This document shows positions 8,227-19,535 of a stretch of 64,000 bases of DNA, one piece after another; the first letter of the stretch is position 1, and each line of letters begins with the position of its first letter. The stretch is from Shouchella xiaoxiensis (GTDB lineage: Bacteria > Bacillota > Bacilli > Bacillales > Bacillaceae_D). The translations under genes were made by a program, and so were the position numbers. The DNA lies in NCBI RefSeq assembly GCF_016907895.1, contig NZ_JAFBCV010000002.1:1-64000 (forward strand), written 5' to 3'. The notes beneath the pieces are model-generated. The model ran no database searches. It saw only the letters and a list, made by a program, of their open reading frames with translations, and was not told where the DNA came from.

Positions 8227-9011
8227 TCTTCAGTCGTTTTTGAGGCTGTTTCATGATGCATGCGAATCGCTTTACGAATGTCACGCTCAACGGCCCATTG
8301 TTGCATGTTTTCCGTTTTTGCAATAACGCGTATGACGGTCGTGGATAAATCGTCAGATAGGACACCGACTACTTCTGGGTTGCTTATTAAAGCCGGATGA
8401 GTGAACGTTTCGAGTGCTTCATGAACCATCGCAATGGTTTCTTCTGTATTCTTGTCATTAGCAGGTATTGTTAAGTCCACTAAAGCACGCATATTGCCCC
8501 GAGAATGGTTGTCTACATTAGTAATGTTACGGTTTGGAATGTAATGTAGCGTCCCGTCAAAGGCACGAATCTGTGTTGTTCGGAAGCCAAGTTCCTCGAC
8601 AATGCCGTTTACACTACCGGCACTTACATAGTCTCCAACTTCAAGCTGGCGCTCGAGTATTAGGAAGAAGCCTGTAACAACGTCACTTACGAGCCCTTGT
8701 GCGCCAAATCCAATCGCCAGTCCAACCACACCAGCGGCAGCAAGTAACGGTCCTAAATGGAAGCCAAGGGATTCTAAAATATTAAACGCGATGATAAAAA
8801 ACAAGACATATGAAAAGACATTAAGGAGCAATTTTTCTAGCGTTTGTACACGGGCAACCGACGATTCTTTTGCACGTGGTTTCTGAAATGCTTTTGATAT
8901 TAATTTTCGTCCAATCGCTCTGACAATAAAATAAATAAGGATGGCGAATAGAATTTGCCAAGCCGTTTGAATGAGTGGATGGTTGAACCATTCTTCAATT
9001 AGTGGGATCAA
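8223..9011 (-). CDS. ykuT: MscS-family mechanosensitive channel YkuT
   Basis: 262 residues (B. subtilis YkuT 267). Three hydrophobic segments (about 15-35, 62-82, 88-108), the last being the glycine/alanine-rich pore helix (LLAAAGVVGLAIGFGAQGLVSD), followed by the beta domain (ILERQLEVGDYVSAGSVNGIVEELGFRTTQIRAFDG). TTG start at 9011 with GGAGG seven bases upstream. Same neighbours as in B. subtilis (ykuS, ykuU). Acts in the cytoplasmic membrane as a tension-gated release channel; small-conductance type. Confidence 0.93.
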   Translation of the reverse strand: MIPLIEEWFNHPLIQTAWQILFAILIYFIVRAIGRKLISKAFQKPRAKESSVARVQTLEKLLLNVFSYVLFFIIAFNILESLGFHLGPLLAAAGVVGLAIGFGAQGLVSDVVTGFFLILERQLEVGDYVSAGSVNGIVEELGFRTTQIRAFDGTLHYIPNRNITNVDNHSRGNMRALVDLTIPANDKNTEETIAMVHEALETFTHPALISNPEVVGVLSDDLSTTVIRVIAKTENMQQWAVERDIRKAIRMHHETASKTTED

Positions 9012-9151
9012 TGTAAGTCCTCCAATCAGTTAAGTAGCAAATATGAGAGTAGCATAAACGAAGGAAAATCTCAAAGAAAAAGTGATTGTGGTACTAATTA
9101 TTATTTTGAATAGGGGGAATATACGTAAATTACATTCATTCTTAATTAATA

Positions 9152-9180
9152 TTGACTCAAAAAAAATCAGCCTTTATAAT
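9152..9180 (+). promoter_or_regulatory. Sigma-A promoter of ykuU
   Basis: TTGACT at 9152-9157 and TATAAT at 9175-9180, spacer exactly 17. The ykuU start is 39 bases further on. Confidence 0.85.
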
Positions 9181-9218
9181 ATTCACTGTATGGATTTTTG
9201 AAGGAGGAATAGAGAGAG

Positions 9219-9764
9219 ATGACAGATAAACGTATGGTAGGGAAACAAGCACCACGATTTGAAATGGATGCTGTTTTACCAAACAAAGAATTCGCTAAAG
9301 TAAGCCTTGAAGAAAACATGAAAAACGATAAGTGGACGGTATTGTTCTTTTATCCAATGGATTTTACATTCGTATGTCCAACGGAAATTACTTCAATGAG
9401 TGACCGCTTTGATGAGTTTGAGGACTTAGATGCAGAAGTGATTGGCGTTTCAACTGATACGGTTCACACGCATAAAGCATGGATTAATACGTCTAGAGAC
9501 GATAATGGCCTTGGTGAACTTGCTTATTCGCTAGCGGCTGATACGAACCACGCTGTATCTCGTGAATACGGTGTTTTAATTGAAGACGAAGGTGTTGCGC
9601 TTCGTGGTCTATTTATTATTAGCCCAGAAGGCGAGCTTATGTATTCAGTTGTTAACCACAACAACATTGGTCGCGATGTTGACGAAACACTTCGCGTATT
9701 GCAAGCTCTTCAAACAGGTGGACTTTGCCCGGCGAACTGGAAGCCTGGACAAGCTACTCTATAA
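9219..9764 (+). CDS. ykuU: 2-Cys peroxiredoxin YkuU
   Basis: 181 residues of the AhpC/Prx1 type. The peroxidatic cysteine lies in DFTFVCPTEI near residue 51 and the resolving cysteine in GGLCPANWKPG near residue 170. The enzyme reduces peroxides in the cytoplasm. It differs from AhpC in lacking a neighbouring ahpF; instead the thioredoxin-like ykuV follows 72 bases downstream, suggesting YkuV or thioredoxin as reductant (inference). Clean ATG with GAAGGAGG upstream and its own strong promoter. Confidence 0.93.
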   Translation: MTDKRMVGKQAPRFEMDAVLPNKEFAKVSLEENMKNDKWTVLFFYPMDFTFVCPTEITSMSDRFDEFEDLDAEVIGVSTDTVHTHKAWINTSRDDNGLGELAYSLAADTNHAVSREYGVLIEDEGVALRGLFIISPEGELMYSVVNHNNIGRDVDETLRVLQALQTGGLCPANWKPGQATL

Positions 9765-9779
9765 ATGATAATAAATCAG

Positions 9780-9815
9780 CAAAGGTCTAGCCATAGTGTT
9801 AGACCTTTGTTGTTA
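9780..9815 (+). terminator. Hairpin between ykuU and ykuV
   Basis: CAAAGGTCTA and TAGACCTTTG arms, 10 bp, followed by TTGTT rather than a pure T run. Likely attenuates rather than stops transcription into ykuV. Confidence 0.6.
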
Positions 9816-9836
9816 ACGATTTAGGAGGATTAAAAG

Positions 9837-10295
9837 ATGGCTTTAAAACTACGCTCACAGCTGCCGGAATTAACGGGAGCAACAGAATGGTTAAATGGTC
9901 AAGTAACGAAAGAAGATTTACTCGGAGACAAACCAACGCTTATACACTTTTGGTCCATTAGCTGTGGTCTTTGCAAGGAAGCAATGCCTAATGTAAATGA
10001 GTTTCGTGATCAGTATAAGGAACAATTAAATGTTATTGCTGTGCATATGCCACGTTCTGAGAAAGATCTAGATCTTGAAGAAATTAAACAAGTAGCAGCT
10101 GAGCATGATATTAATCAACCGATTTTTGTTGACAATGAGCATAAATTGACAGATGCATTTGAAAATGAGTATGTTCCAGCGTATTATGTGTTTGACGCAG
10201 AAGGACAGCTTCGCCACTTTCAAGCGGGTGGAGGCGGCATGAAAATGCTGACAAAGCGTGTGAATCGTGTACTTGGGATAAAAGAAGAAAAATAA
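9837..10295 (+). CDS. ykuV: Thiol-disulfide oxidoreductase YkuV
   Basis: 152 residues, thioredoxin-like of the TlpA/ResA fold without a signal peptide, so cytoplasmic. The redox motif is CGLC in HFWSISCGLCKEAMP near residue 44; a cis-proline region is VPAYYVFD. AGGAGG precedes the ATG. Partner of the upstream peroxiredoxin in gene order, as in B. subtilis. Confidence 0.92.
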   Translation: MALKLRSQLPELTGATEWLNGQVTKEDLLGDKPTLIHFWSISCGLCKEAMPNVNEFRDQYKEQLNVIAVHMPRSEKDLDLEEIKQVAAEHDINQPIFVDNEHKLTDAFENEYVPAYYVFDAEGQLRHFQAGGGGMKMLTKRVNRVLGIKEEK

Positions 10296-10325
10296 GACGC
10301 TGACTTATCAGCGTCTTATTTTTTA
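10292..10325. terminator. Bidirectional terminator ykuV / rnjA
   Basis: AATAAGACGCTGA and TCAGCGTCTTATT arms. It overlaps the ykuV stop codon and the end of rnjA. Confidence 0.88.
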
Positions 10326-11990
10326 TACTTCCATAATGATAGGTAAAATCATCGGTTTTCTTTTTGTTCGTTCATACAAAAATGGTCCAAGTAAATCAGT
10401 CATTTCGTTTTTAATTTCGGACCATTGATTTGTTTTTCGATCCATTACTTCGTTTAAATGCTTAGCAAGGAGCTTTTGCGCTTCGTGAATTAAATCACCT
10501 GATTCTCTCATGTATACAAAACCTCTAGAAATAATATCAGGACCAGCAGTTACTTTAAACTCTTTCATATTTAAACTAACAACAATGATAACCAAGCCTT
10601 CTTCTGATAGAATACGACGGTCACGTAAAACGATGTTACCGATATCGCCAATGCCATTTCCATCTACATAGACTGATCCAGAAGGAATCTTGCTTACAAC
10701 ACTTGCCTCGTTTGGATGTAGTGCAAGAACGTCACCATTGTCCATAATAAAGCAGTTTTCTTCTTTAACACCACAATCTTGAGCGAGTTTATTGTGCATT
10801 CTTAGCATACGGTATTCCCCGTGAATTGGCAGGAAATATTGTGGTTTCATCAAACGAAGCATTAATTTCTGCTCCTCTTGTCCGCCATGTCCAGATGTAT
10901 GAATATCACTTAGTGGTCCATGAATGACGTTTGCGCCAACACGATACAGCTGATTAATAATTTTTCCGACAGATAGCGTGTTTCCTGGAATTGGTGATGA
11001 AGAGAACACAACGGTATCTCCAGGAATAATTTGTATTTGACGGTGAGTACCGAATGCAATTCTAGAGAGTGCGGCCATTGGTTCGCCTTGGCTTCCAGTA
11101 CATAAAATGGTTACTTTATTATCAGGTAGCTTATTTAATTGAGAATGCTCAACGAACGTTTGTTTAGGTGCGGAAATATAGCCAAGCTCTTGACCAATCG
11201 TAATAGCCGATTCCATACTTCGACCAAACACACAGACTTTTCGATCATGAGCGACAGCTGCTTCAATCACTTGTTGTAGTCGGTGAATGTTAGAAGCAAA
11301 CGTTGCAAAGATAATACGACCGTCCACTTTTTGAAACACATTATTAATGCTGTCCCCGACTTTTCTTTCCGACATCGTAAAAGCAGGAATTTCACTATTT
11401 GTGCTGTCTGATAAAAGACAGAGAACACCTTCTTCGCCAATCTTCGCCATTTTGGTTAAGTTAGCTGGTTCACCGACTGGAGTAAAGTCGAATTTAAAAT
11501 CACCTGTATGCACAATGTTGCCAGGCGGTGTTTTTACAACAATGCCGTATGAATCTGGGATGCTGTGTGTTGTGCGAAAGAAAGAGATGGATGTTTTTGT
11601 AAACTTAATCACTTGATCTTCGCTAATGGGATGCAATTTTGCTGATTTAAGCAATCCGTGTTCTTCTAACTTGCCCTTTAATAAGCCTAAAGCAAGTTTC
11701 CCACCGTAGACGTCGATATTTAATTGACGCAACAAATAAGGAATACCGCCAATATGATCTTCGTGGCCGTGGGTAATAAACAAGCCTTTAATTTTATCTT
11801 TATTTTTAACGAGATAAGTGTAATCAGGGATAACATAGTCGATTCCTAATAACTCGTCTTCTGGGAACATAATACCAGCATCGATTAAGATAATTTCATC
11901 TTGGAATTGAACGCCGTATGTGTTTTTTCCAATTTCGCCCATTCCGCCGAGGGCGAAAACAGCTGTTTGATTGTTTTTTACTTGTTTCAT
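10323..11990 (-). CDS. rnjA: Ribonuclease J1
   Basis: 555 residues (same as B. subtilis RNase J1). Metallo-beta-lactamase core with the metal-binding HGHEDH in [12 protein letters not shown] near residue 74, a beta-CASP domain in the middle and [10 protein letters not shown] / PIHGEYRML motifs near residues 365-395. A 5'-3' exo- and endoribonuclease that drives mRNA turnover and 16S rRNA maturation. It follows rpoY with no gap between stop and start codons, so the two are translationally coupled. Confidence 0.96.
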   Translation of the reverse strand: MKQVKNNQTAVFALGGMGEIGKNTYGVQFQDEIILIDAGIMFPEDELLGIDYVIPDYTYLVKNKDKIKGLFITHGHEDHIGGIPYLLRQLNIDVYGGKLALGLLKGKLEEHGLLKSAKLHPISEDQVIKFTKTSISFFRTTHSIPDSYGIVVKTPPGNIVHTGDFKFDFTPVGEPANLTKMAKIGEEGVLCLLSDSTNSEIPAFTMSERKVGDSINNVFQKVDGRIIFATFASNIHRLQQVIEAAVAHDRKVCVFGRSMESAITIGQELGYISAPKQTFVEHSQLNKLPDNKVTILCTGSQGEPMAALSRIAFGTHRQIQIIPGDTVVFSSSPIPGNTLSVGKIINQLYRVGANVIHGPLSDIHTSGHGGQEEQKLMLRLMKPQYFLPIHGEYRMLRMHNKLAQDCGVKEENCFIMDNGDVLALHPNEASVVSKIPSGSVYVDGNGIGDIGNIVLRDRRILSEEGLVIIVVSLNMKEFKVTAGPDIISRGFVYMRESGDLIHEAQKLLAKHLNEVMDRKTNQWSEIKNEMTDLLGPFLYERTKRKPMILPIIMEV

Positions 11991-12200
11991 TTAGCGACTC
12001 ACAACCTTATAATCCTCGCGAGCTTCTTCATAACCCAAATAAGCGCCCGTAACTGGTGTAATAAATTCAATATTAAAGTTTTCTGTAGCAAGTTTTGAGC
12101 GCACGTCACTCTCGCTTGTCGCTTCTATGTACATAGATGATGTTCGCTCTCGAACTGGTGCTTGTGTAAAATCCTCTTGATAAAATACTTTAAAAATCAT
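11991..12200 (-). CDS. rpoY: RNA polymerase epsilon subunit
   Basis: 69 residues, MIFKVFYQEDFTQAPVRERTSSMYIEA. This is the small RNA polymerase subunit (formerly YkzG) of low-GC Gram-positives, always upstream of rnjA. GGAGAGGTCTACA precedes the ATG. Its stop codon abuts the rnjA start. Confidence 0.95.
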   Translation of the reverse strand: MIFKVFYQEDFTQAPVRERTSSMYIEATSESDVRSKLATENFNIEFITPVTGAYLGYEEAREDYKVVSR

Positions 12201-12276
12201 TGTAGACCTCTCCTTTTAAACGGTTGTTTTTCTATTATAAAGGAAAACAGTTATAATTTCATGTTTTTTAATAGAT

Positions 12277-12321
12277 AAGAGCCAACCCCATGCAGACATA
12301 GAGGTTGGCTCTTCAGTTTTT
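12277..12321. terminator. Terminator between def region and rpoY
   Basis: AAGAGCCAACC (12277-12287) and GGTTGGCTCTT (12303-12313). The T run is better on the plus strand (CAGTTTTT), weaker on the minus strand, yet no plus-strand gene precedes it; it most plausibly ends the reverse-strand transcript from def and the small open frame at 12337-12414. Confidence 0.65.
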
Positions 12322-12336
12322 CCAAGCTACGGAAGT

Positions 12337-12414
12337 TTAAACATCGAGTAACATGGACTTTGGCAATAAATTACGACAACCTTTCACTAACTTCTCACGC
12401 CATTTCTTTAACAC
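12337..12414 (-). CDS. Possible 25-residue basic peptide downstream of def
   Basis: On the reverse strand, GAGAGGAGTCTTATT leads into GTG at 12414 and an open frame of 25 codons ending in TAA at 12337. The peptide begins MLKKWREKLVKGCRN and ends LLPKSMLLDV. Spacing from AGGAG to GTG is about seven bases, the same strand as def, and a hairpin terminator follows about 25 bases later, which is the layout of a real small gene. The first 18 residues are strongly basic and would be amphipathic if helical. Too short for certainty; I recognise no family. Confidence 0.4.
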   Translation of the reverse strand: MLKKWREKLVKGCRNLLPKSMLLDV

Positions 12415-12492
12415 AATAAGACTCCTCTCGTTCTGTTCTTATTCATTAGTGTGCACGAAAATAAACGAAGAAAACGAGGGAGAATCTGGCAT

Positions 12493-13044
12493 TTACAGCG
12501 CAAAACCTGGAAGTGGTCGTTTCTGTGCATCGCTTAGTCCTTCTATTCGATCATAAAACATAATGCCATCTAAATGATCTAGCTCATGCTGGAACACAAT
12601 AGCTATATAGCCACGTAGTCGCAATGTGATTGGATCGCCATTCTGGTCGAATCCTTTTACCGTTAAGCGGGAGTGGCGAGGTACAACGCCCTCAATTTCC
12701 CGATCTACGGATAGGCAACCTTCTCCATTTTCCAATTCGTTTTGTTCAACCGAATGACTTACGACTTTTGGGTTTGCAATACCAAGGCTATATTCTTTGC
12801 CGTTCTCGTCCGTTGTATGAACGGCAAATAAGCGTTTTGCTACGCCAATTTGTGGAGCAGCGAGTCCGACTCCAGGGCGTAAGTCATACTTTTCTGCAAT
12901 ATCTGGGTCTTGACTATTTTTTAGGAATTCAAGCATGGATTGTAATGTGTTTTTATCTTCAACAGTTAAAGGTAAGTTAACGGGTTGGGCAACTTGTCGT
13001 AACACGGGATGTCCCTCTCGGACAATCTGATCCATTGTAATCAT
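12493..13044 (-). CDS. def: Peptide deformylase
   Basis: 183 residues of the long Gram-positive type (B. subtilis DefB/YkrB). All three motifs are present: GVGLAAPQIG, EGCLSV and QHELDHLDG (HExxH metal site). It removes the formyl group from nascent proteins. Start: ATG at 13044 (MITMDQIV, matching MITMENIV in the B. subtilis protein) rather than GTG at 13053, which sits inside the AAGGAGTG ribosome-binding site. Confidence 0.95.
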   Translation of the reverse strand: MITMDQIVREGHPVLRQVAQPVNLPLTVEDKNTLQSMLEFLKNSQDPDIAEKYDLRPGVGLAAPQIGVAKRLFAVHTTDENGKEYSLGIANPKVVSHSVEQNELENGEGCLSVDREIEGVVPRHSRLTVKGFDQNGDPITLRLRGYIAIVFQHELDHLDGIMFYDRIEGLSDAQKRPLPGFAL

Positions 13045-13103
13045 ATGTATCACTCCTTGTTCTATCTTTTAATAGTGTAAGGATTATCAAACCTTTGCGC
13101 AAG

Positions 13104-13137
13104 AGCAAAAAAAGAGCACAATTATTAATGTGCTCTT
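13104..13137 (-). terminator. Terminator of the YjcZ-type gene
   Basis: AAGAGCACA (13112-13120) and TGTGCTCTT (13129-13137) with an eight-A run at 13104-13111, which is the T tract on the reverse strand. Confidence 0.8.
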
Positions 13138-13157
13138 CCTTTATTAATTATACCGGT

Positions 13158-13388
13158 TTATTTCTTGTGACCAGGACCGCCTGGGCCTGGTCCAGGACCT
13201 GGTCCGCAATCAGGACCTTCTTCAGCCCCGCCAAACCAAGAAGCACCTACAATGATAAGAAGAATGAAAAGAACGACGATTAACGCGAATCCTTTTCCTC
13301 CACCATTCCCACAAGTATTGCCATATCCGTAAGGTTCGCAACACTGATCATACCCGTAATTATATCCATATCCAGGACCGTAACCCAT
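13158..13388 (-). CDS. YjcZ-family sporulation-type small protein with extra tail
   Basis: 76 residues. The centre [19 protein letters not shown] (about 33-52) is the hallmark of the YjcZ/SscA-like family of tiny hydrophobic spore-associated proteins. Typical members are 30-55 residues. Here the N-terminal half is rich in Gly, Tyr and Cys ([20 protein letters not shown]) and a 20-residue Pro/Gly repeat tail ([13 protein letters not shown]) follows the membrane segment. GGAGG precedes the ATG. A role in the spore is inferred from the family only. Confidence 0.75.
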   Translation of the reverse strand: MGYGPGYGYNYGYDQCCEPYGYGNTCGNGGGKGFALIVVLFILLIIVGASWFGGAEEGPDCGPGPGPGPGGPGHKK

Positions 13389-13581
13389 CTTGAATTCCTC
13401 CTTTAATTATCGCTTAGTTAGGCGACTCAATACCTATCCTATGCAAGTGGGCGATGAATGTTTGGATATATGCCCATTTTTTTCAAAAATATTGAAAGAA
13501 CATACTTGCCAAACATCCCCATGTCCGATATTGTGATATTAGATATAAACGAGTTGAAAAAACTCGAAGGAGGAGAAGTTT

Positions 13582-14235
13582 TTGTCGAAAAAATCTTTAC
13601 TGACTGTTTTCGCATGTTCCACTTTATTACTTACTGCATGTGGTCAAACAGCTACTGAAACGATCTATGACCATTTGGAAGAAGCAGCTGAAATAGAAAA
13701 TGAGGGTTTTAATGAGCAACAACAACCATTAATTGATGCAGAAGAAAAAGAAGCAGAACTGTATCAACAAATCGTTGAGCTTGATATGGACTCCTTTGAT
13801 GAAATCGTTAGCTTATCTGATGAAGCGCTTGCCTCGGTTGAAGAAAGAAGAGAGTTAATCGCTAGTGAGAAAGAAAGCATTGAAGATGGGTACAGTGAAT
13901 TTGAAAAAGCTGTTTCAAACTTTGAAGAGTTAGAAGAAGAAGAGCTTACAAACCGTGCGAATGAAATGCAAGAAGCGATGGATAATCGTTATGAAAGTTA
14001 TCAAGCACTTTATACTGTATATGAGCGTTCATTAGATCTGGATCAACAATTATACGATATGTTAAAAGATGAAGAGCTTGATGTGGATACGCTAACAGCT
14101 CATATTGAAGAAACGAATGGCGTGTATCAAGAAAGAGACGAAGCAACAAATCAATTTAATGAATACACCGATGCATACAACGATGCAAAAGAAGCCTTTT
14201 ATGAGGCTTCAGACTTAGAAGTGCGCTTTGAATAA
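13582..14235 (+). CDS. ykyA: YkyA-family lipoprotein
   Basis: 217 residues. TTG start with AAGGAGGAG upstream. Signal peptide with lipobox LLTAC (Cys near residue 20) followed by an almost wholly helical, acidic, Glu-rich coiled-coil-like body. This is the putative cell-wall-binding lipoprotein family of YkyA, which also lies just before pdhA in B. subtilis. Expected on the outer face of the membrane; function unknown. Confidence 0.88.
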   Translation: MSKKSLLTVFACSTLLLTACGQTATETIYDHLEEAAEIENEGFNEQQQPLIDAEEKEAELYQQIVELDMDSFDEIVSLSDEALASVEERRELIASEKESIEDGYSEFEKAVSNFEELEEEELTNRANEMQEAMDNRYESYQALYTVYERSLDLDQQLYDMLKDEELDVDTLTAHIEETNGVYQERDEATNQFNEYTDAYNDAKEAFYEASDLEVRFE

Positions 14236-14251
14236 GCGCTCTTCTTTTTTT
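14223..14251 (+). terminator. Terminator overlapping ykyA stop
   Basis: GCGCTT (14223-14228) and AAGCGC (14234-14239) then CTCTTCTTTTTTT. The stop codon lies in the loop and right arm. Confidence 0.7.
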
Positions 14252-15702
<1,451 letters not shown>

Positions 15703-15705
15703 CCT

Positions 15706-16683
15706 ATGGGTAATTGGACAATGGCACAAGCGATTACGGATGCCATGCGTAATGAGCTTAACAAAAATGAAGATGTTCTTGTGTTCGGAGAAGACGTTGG
15801 AAATAATGGCGGCGTATTCCGTGTAACAGAAGGCTTACAAAAAGAATTCGGTGAAGATCGTGTATTTGATACCCCTCTTGCTGAATCAGGAATAGGCGGA
15901 CTTGCAATTGGACTTGCTCTAACAGGCCATAGACCCGTTATGGAAATTCAATTCTTTGGATTTGTATTCGAAGTTTTCGATTCAATCGCTGGACAAATGT
16001 CACGCTGGCGTTTTCGCTCAGGTAATAAACAAACGATGCCGGTTACGGTTCGTTCACCATTTGGTGGTGGCGTAAAAACACCTGAGATGCACGCTGATTC
16101 TTTAGAGGGACTAATGGCGCAAACACCTGGTCTTAAAGTTGTTATCCCGTCAAACCCTTACGATGCAAAAGGTCTTCTTATCTCGGCTATTCGCGATAAT
16201 GACCCTGTTGTGTTTCTTGAGCATATGAAATTGTACCGCTCGTTCCGTCAAGAAGTTCCTGAAGACGAGTATACGATTGAGCTTGGAAAAGCAGACATCA
16301 AGCGCGAAGGTAAAGACATTACAATTATTGCATACGGTGCAATGGTTCAAGCTTCTATGAAAGCAGCTGAAGAGCTTGCGGAAGAAGGAATTGAAGCAGA
16401 AGTAATCGATTTGATGACAGTAAGCCCATTTGATGTAGAGACAGTTATTGCTTCTGTTGAAAAAACAAACCGAGCAATTGTTGTTCAAGAAGCGCAAAAA
16501 CAAGCAGGTATTGCATCTCAAATCGTTGCAGAAATTACAGAGAGAGCGATTCTATCTTTAGAAGCTCCTGTGTTACGCATCACTTCACCAGATACAATTT
16601 ACCCATTTGCAGCTGTTGAAGATGCTTGGTTACCAAACCCAACGATTATTGTAGAGAAAGCAAAAGAAGTAGTTAACTTTTAA
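15706..16683 (+). CDS. pdhB: Pyruvate dehydrogenase E1 beta subunit
   Basis: 325 residues, full length for the family. [27 protein letters not shown] at the start and [35 protein letters not shown] in the pyrimidine-binding domain are E1-beta signatures; the transketolase C-terminal domain follows. AAAGGAG lies 12 bases upstream, three bases after the pdhA stop. Confidence 0.96.
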   Translation: MGNWTMAQAITDAMRNELNKNEDVLVFGEDVGNNGGVFRVTEGLQKEFGEDRVFDTPLAESGIGGLAIGLALTGHRPVMEIQFFGFVFEVFDSIAGQMSRWRFRSGNKQTMPVTVRSPFGGGVKTPEMHADSLEGLMAQTPGLKVVIPSNPYDAKGLLISAIRDNDPVVFLEHMKLYRSFRQEVPEDEYTIELGKADIKREGKDITIIAYGAMVQASMKAAEELAEEGIEAEVIDLMTVSPFDVETVIASVEKTNRAIVVQEAQKQAGIASQIVAEITERAILSLEAPVLRITSPDTIYPFAAVEDAWLPNPTIIVEKAKEVVNF

Positions 16684-16696
16684 ATAAAGAAAACAT

Positions 16697-16746
16697 AAAG
16701 AAAGCAACGAAGCTAGTTTTATGAACTAGTATCGTTCTTTCTTTTA
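16697..16746 (+). terminator. Internal hairpin between pdhB and pdhC
   Basis: Long imperfect stem: AAAGAAAG, AACGA and CTAGTT on the left pair with AACTAG, TCGTT and CTTTCTTT on the right, followed by TTATA. Its place inside the operon suggests partial termination or an mRNA processing/stability element rather than a full stop. Confidence 0.6.
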
Positions 16747-16788
16747 TAGAGCACGATTTCGAGTTATAATGAAGGAGGCGCTTACGCC

Positions 16789-18078
16789 ATGGCTTATAAG
16801 TATAAACTGCCGGAAGTGGGAGAAGGAATTCACGAAGGCGAAATTGTTAAGTGGTTTGTTAAAGCAGGAGATGAAGTGAAGGAAGATGACATTCTTCTTG
16901 AAGTTCAAAACGACAAATCTGTTGTTGAACTCCCATCACCAGTAGATGGAAAAGTTCTTGAAGTGAAAGTAGATGAAGGAACAACAAGCTATGTTGGCGA
17001 TGTAATCCTCGTGATTGATGATGGATCTGCTGATGAAGCGGAAGAAGAGGCACCAGCTAAAGAAGAAAAAGCATCAAAAGAAGACAAGAAAGAAGATTCT
17101 TCTGATGAAAAAGCTAAAGCTGAAGCGTCTGAAGACAGCTCTGATAGCGATGATTCACGAATTATTGCTATGCCATCTGTACGTAAATATGCGCGTGAGC
17201 AAGGTGTAACAATTTCAAAAGTGAGTGGTTCAGGTAAAAACGGACGTGTATTAAAAGAAGATATTGATGCTTATGCTTCAGGTGGACAAGTAGAAGATTC
17301 TTCATCTGAGAAAACGGAGAGCGAAGAAAAAACAAGTTCAAAACCAGCGGCATCAGCACCGTCTGCTTCAAATGAGCAGCTTGAAGAACGTGTACCGCTT
17401 AAAGGAATTCGTAAAGCGATTGCCAAGGCAATGGTTAAATCGAAGCAAACGGCACCTCACGTTACACATTTAGATGAAATTGATGTAACAGCACTTGTTG
17501 CACATCGTAAACAGTACAAGCAAACAGCTGCTGATCAAGGAACAAAGCTAACGTATCTTCCTTATGTTGTGAAAGCTTTAACTTCAGCTATTCGTAAGTA
17601 TCCTGCACTAAATGCATCCATTGATGATGAAGCGGGCGAAATCGTCTACAAAAAATACTTTAACATCGGAATTGCTGCGGATACAGAGCAAGGTTTAGTC
17701 GTTCCTGTTGTAAAAGATGCAGACCGCAAATCAATCTTCCAATTAGCTGACGAAATTAATGAGTTAGCTGGAAAAGCTCGCGATGGTAAATTGTCTGCTG
17801 CGGAAATGCAAGGTGGATCAGCTACAATTTCCAATTTGGGATCGGCTAGTGGACAATGGTTTACACCAGTTATTAATCATCCTGAAGTCATGATCCTAGG
17901 AATTGGTCGCATTGAAGATAAGCCAGTTGTAAAAAATGGTGAGATTGTTGTGGGCACGATGCTTTCATTATCAATCAGTTATGATCACCGTTTGATTGAT
18001 GGTGTAACAGCACAAAGCGCGCTTAACCAAATTAAGCGATTGCTTAATGACCCACAATTATTATTAATGGAGGGGTAA
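16789..18078 (+). CDS. pdhC: Dihydrolipoamide acetyltransferase (E2)
   Basis: 429 residues with one lipoyl domain (residues 1-80; lipoyl Lys in [13 protein letters not shown] near 43), an acidic/alanine-rich linker, a peripheral-subunit-binding domain ([35 protein letters not shown], about 125-160), a second flexible linker and the catalytic domain ending in the DHRLIDG motif ([13 protein letters not shown]). It carries acetyl groups from E1 to CoA and forms the core of the complex. GAAGGAGG precedes the ATG. Normal size for a single-lipoyl E2. Confidence 0.96.
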   Translation: MAYKYKLPEVGEGIHEGEIVKWFVKAGDEVKEDDILLEVQNDKSVVELPSPVDGKVLEVKVDEGTTSYVGDVILVIDDGSADEAEEEAPAKEEKASKEDKKEDSSDEKAKAEASEDSSDSDDSRIIAMPSVRKYAREQGVTISKVSGSGKNGRVLKEDIDAYASGGQVEDSSSEKTESEEKTSSKPAASAPSASNEQLEERVPLKGIRKAIAKAMVKSKQTAPHVTHLDEIDVTALVAHRKQYKQTAADQGTKLTYLPYVVKALTSAIRKYPALNASIDDEAGEIVYKKYFNIGIAADTEQGLVVPVVKDADRKSIFQLADEINELAGKARDGKLSAAEMQGGSATISNLGSASGQWFTPVINHPEVMILGIGRIEDKPVVKNGEIVVGTMLSLSISYDHRLIDGVTAQSALNQIKRLLNDPQLLLMEG

Positions 18079-18081
18079 GAA

Positions 18082-19488
18082 ATGGTTGTTGGAGATTTCG
18101 CACAAGAAGTAGATACGCTCGTAATTGGTTCTGGTCCAGGGGGATACGTTGCAGCAATTCGCGCGGCGCAACTAGGCCAAAAAGTAACGATTGTTGAAAA
18201 AAATAGTCTTGGTGGAGTATGTTTAAATGTTGGGTGTATTCCTTCTAAAGCACTTATTCAAGCAGGGCACCGTGCTCATTTAGCAAAAACATCTGATGAT
18301 ATTGGTATTATGGCTGAAAACGTTACGGTTGATTTTGACAAGGTTCAAGAATGGAAAGGATCTGTCGTTAAGAAATTAACTGGTGGTGTTGAAGGTCTAC
18401 TAAAAGGAAATAAAGTGGAGATCATTCGCGGTGAAGCTTATTTCTCTGGTGAAGACTCTGTTAAAATTATGGATGAAAAGAGCTCTAGCACATACAAGTT
18501 TAAAAACTGCATTATTGCAACAGGATCTCGTCCAATTGAATTACCTAGCTTTAAGTACACGGATCGCGTAATCAATTCTACAGGAGCACTTGCTTTAAAA
18601 GAAGTACCTAAGAAAATGGTTGTTATTGGCGGAGGTTACATCGGAATCGAACTTACAGGTGCTTATGCTAATTTAGGCACAGAAGTAACGGTTCTTGAAG
18701 GTTCAAAGCAAATCTTGCCTGGTTTCGAAAAACAAATGGCGAAACTTGTTGAGAAAAAGCTTAAAAAGAATGGCGTAACGTTCCATACAGAAGCAATGGC
18801 TAAAGGCGTTGAAGAAACAGATAAAGGCGTTAAAGTCACTGCTGAAGTAAAAGGTGAAGAGCAAGTAATTGAAGCTGATTACGTGTTAGTTACTGTAGGA
18901 CGTGCTCCAAATACCGATGAACTAGGTCTTGAAGGAATTGGTTTGGACATGACCGATCGTGGATTGATCAATGTTGATAACCAATGTCGTACAAGCGTTA
19001 AGAACATTTATGCAATTGGTGATATCGTTGCTGGTCCAGCGCTTGCTCACAAAGCTTCATATGAAGCAAAAGTGGCGGCTGAGGCAATTAGTGGAGAAGC
19101 ATCGGTTGTTGATTACTTGGCTATTCCTGCTGTGTGTTTCTCAGAACCAGAACTTGCTACAGTGGGATATACTGATAAAGAAGCAAAAGACGCAGGATAT
19201 GATGTGAAAGCATCTAAATTCCCGTTTGCAGCTAATGGTCGCGCATTATCTTTAAACGATTCTGATGGCTTTATGAAGCTCATCACTCGTAAAGAAGATG
19301 GTTTAGTGATTGGGGCTCAAATCGCTGGTCCTAACGCTTCTGATATGATTGCTGAAGTTGGACTTGCAATTGAAGCTGGCATGACGGCAGAGGATATCGC
19401 TCTAACGATTCATGCTCACCCTTCTCTTGGAGAAATCACAATGGAAGCAGCAGAAGTTGCGTTAGGCACACCAATTCACACAATGTAA
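18082..19488 (+). CDS. pdhD: Dihydrolipoamide dehydrogenase (E3)
   Basis: 468 residues. FAD-binding [17 protein letters not shown] at residue 17, redox-active disulfide in [15 protein letters not shown] near 46-52, NAD-binding [17 protein letters not shown] near 183 and the C-terminal HAHPSLGE histidine motif near 447. Reoxidises lipoamide of E2 with NAD. AATGGAGGGG precedes the start, three bases after the pdhC stop. Confidence 0.97.
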   Translation: MVVGDFAQEVDTLVIGSGPGGYVAAIRAAQLGQKVTIVEKNSLGGVCLNVGCIPSKALIQAGHRAHLAKTSDDIGIMAENVTVDFDKVQEWKGSVVKKLTGGVEGLLKGNKVEIIRGEAYFSGEDSVKIMDEKSSSTYKFKNCIIATGSRPIELPSFKYTDRVINSTGALALKEVPKKMVVIGGGYIGIELTGAYANLGTEVTVLEGSKQILPGFEKQMAKLVEKKLKKNGVTFHTEAMAKGVEETDKGVKVTAEVKGEEQVIEADYVLVTVGRAPNTDELGLEGIGLDMTDRGLINVDNQCRTSVKNIYAIGDIVAGPALAHKASYEAKVAAEAISGEASVVDYLAIPAVCFSEPELATVGYTDKEAKDAGYDVKASKFPFAANGRALSLNDSDGFMKLITRKEDGLVIGAQIAGPNASDMIAEVGLAIEAGMTAEDIALTIHAHPSLGEITMEAAEVALGTPIHTM

Positions 19489-19493
19489 CAATT

Positions 19494-19535
19494 AAAAAAG
19501 CCGCTTAATGAAGCTCTTCATTAAGCGGCTTTTTA
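19494..19535. terminator. Bidirectional terminator after pdhD
   Basis: AAAAAAGCCGCTTAATGAAG and CTTCATTAAGCGGCTTTTT, an almost perfect 18-bp stem. Ends pdhABCD and the convergent lipoprotein gene. Confidence 0.95.

Noticed and set aside
9085-9180. Possible PerR box before ykuU
   Set aside because: AT-rich stretches near the promoter match the PerR consensus (TTATAATnATTATAA) only in one half; not better than chance in such AT-rich DNA.
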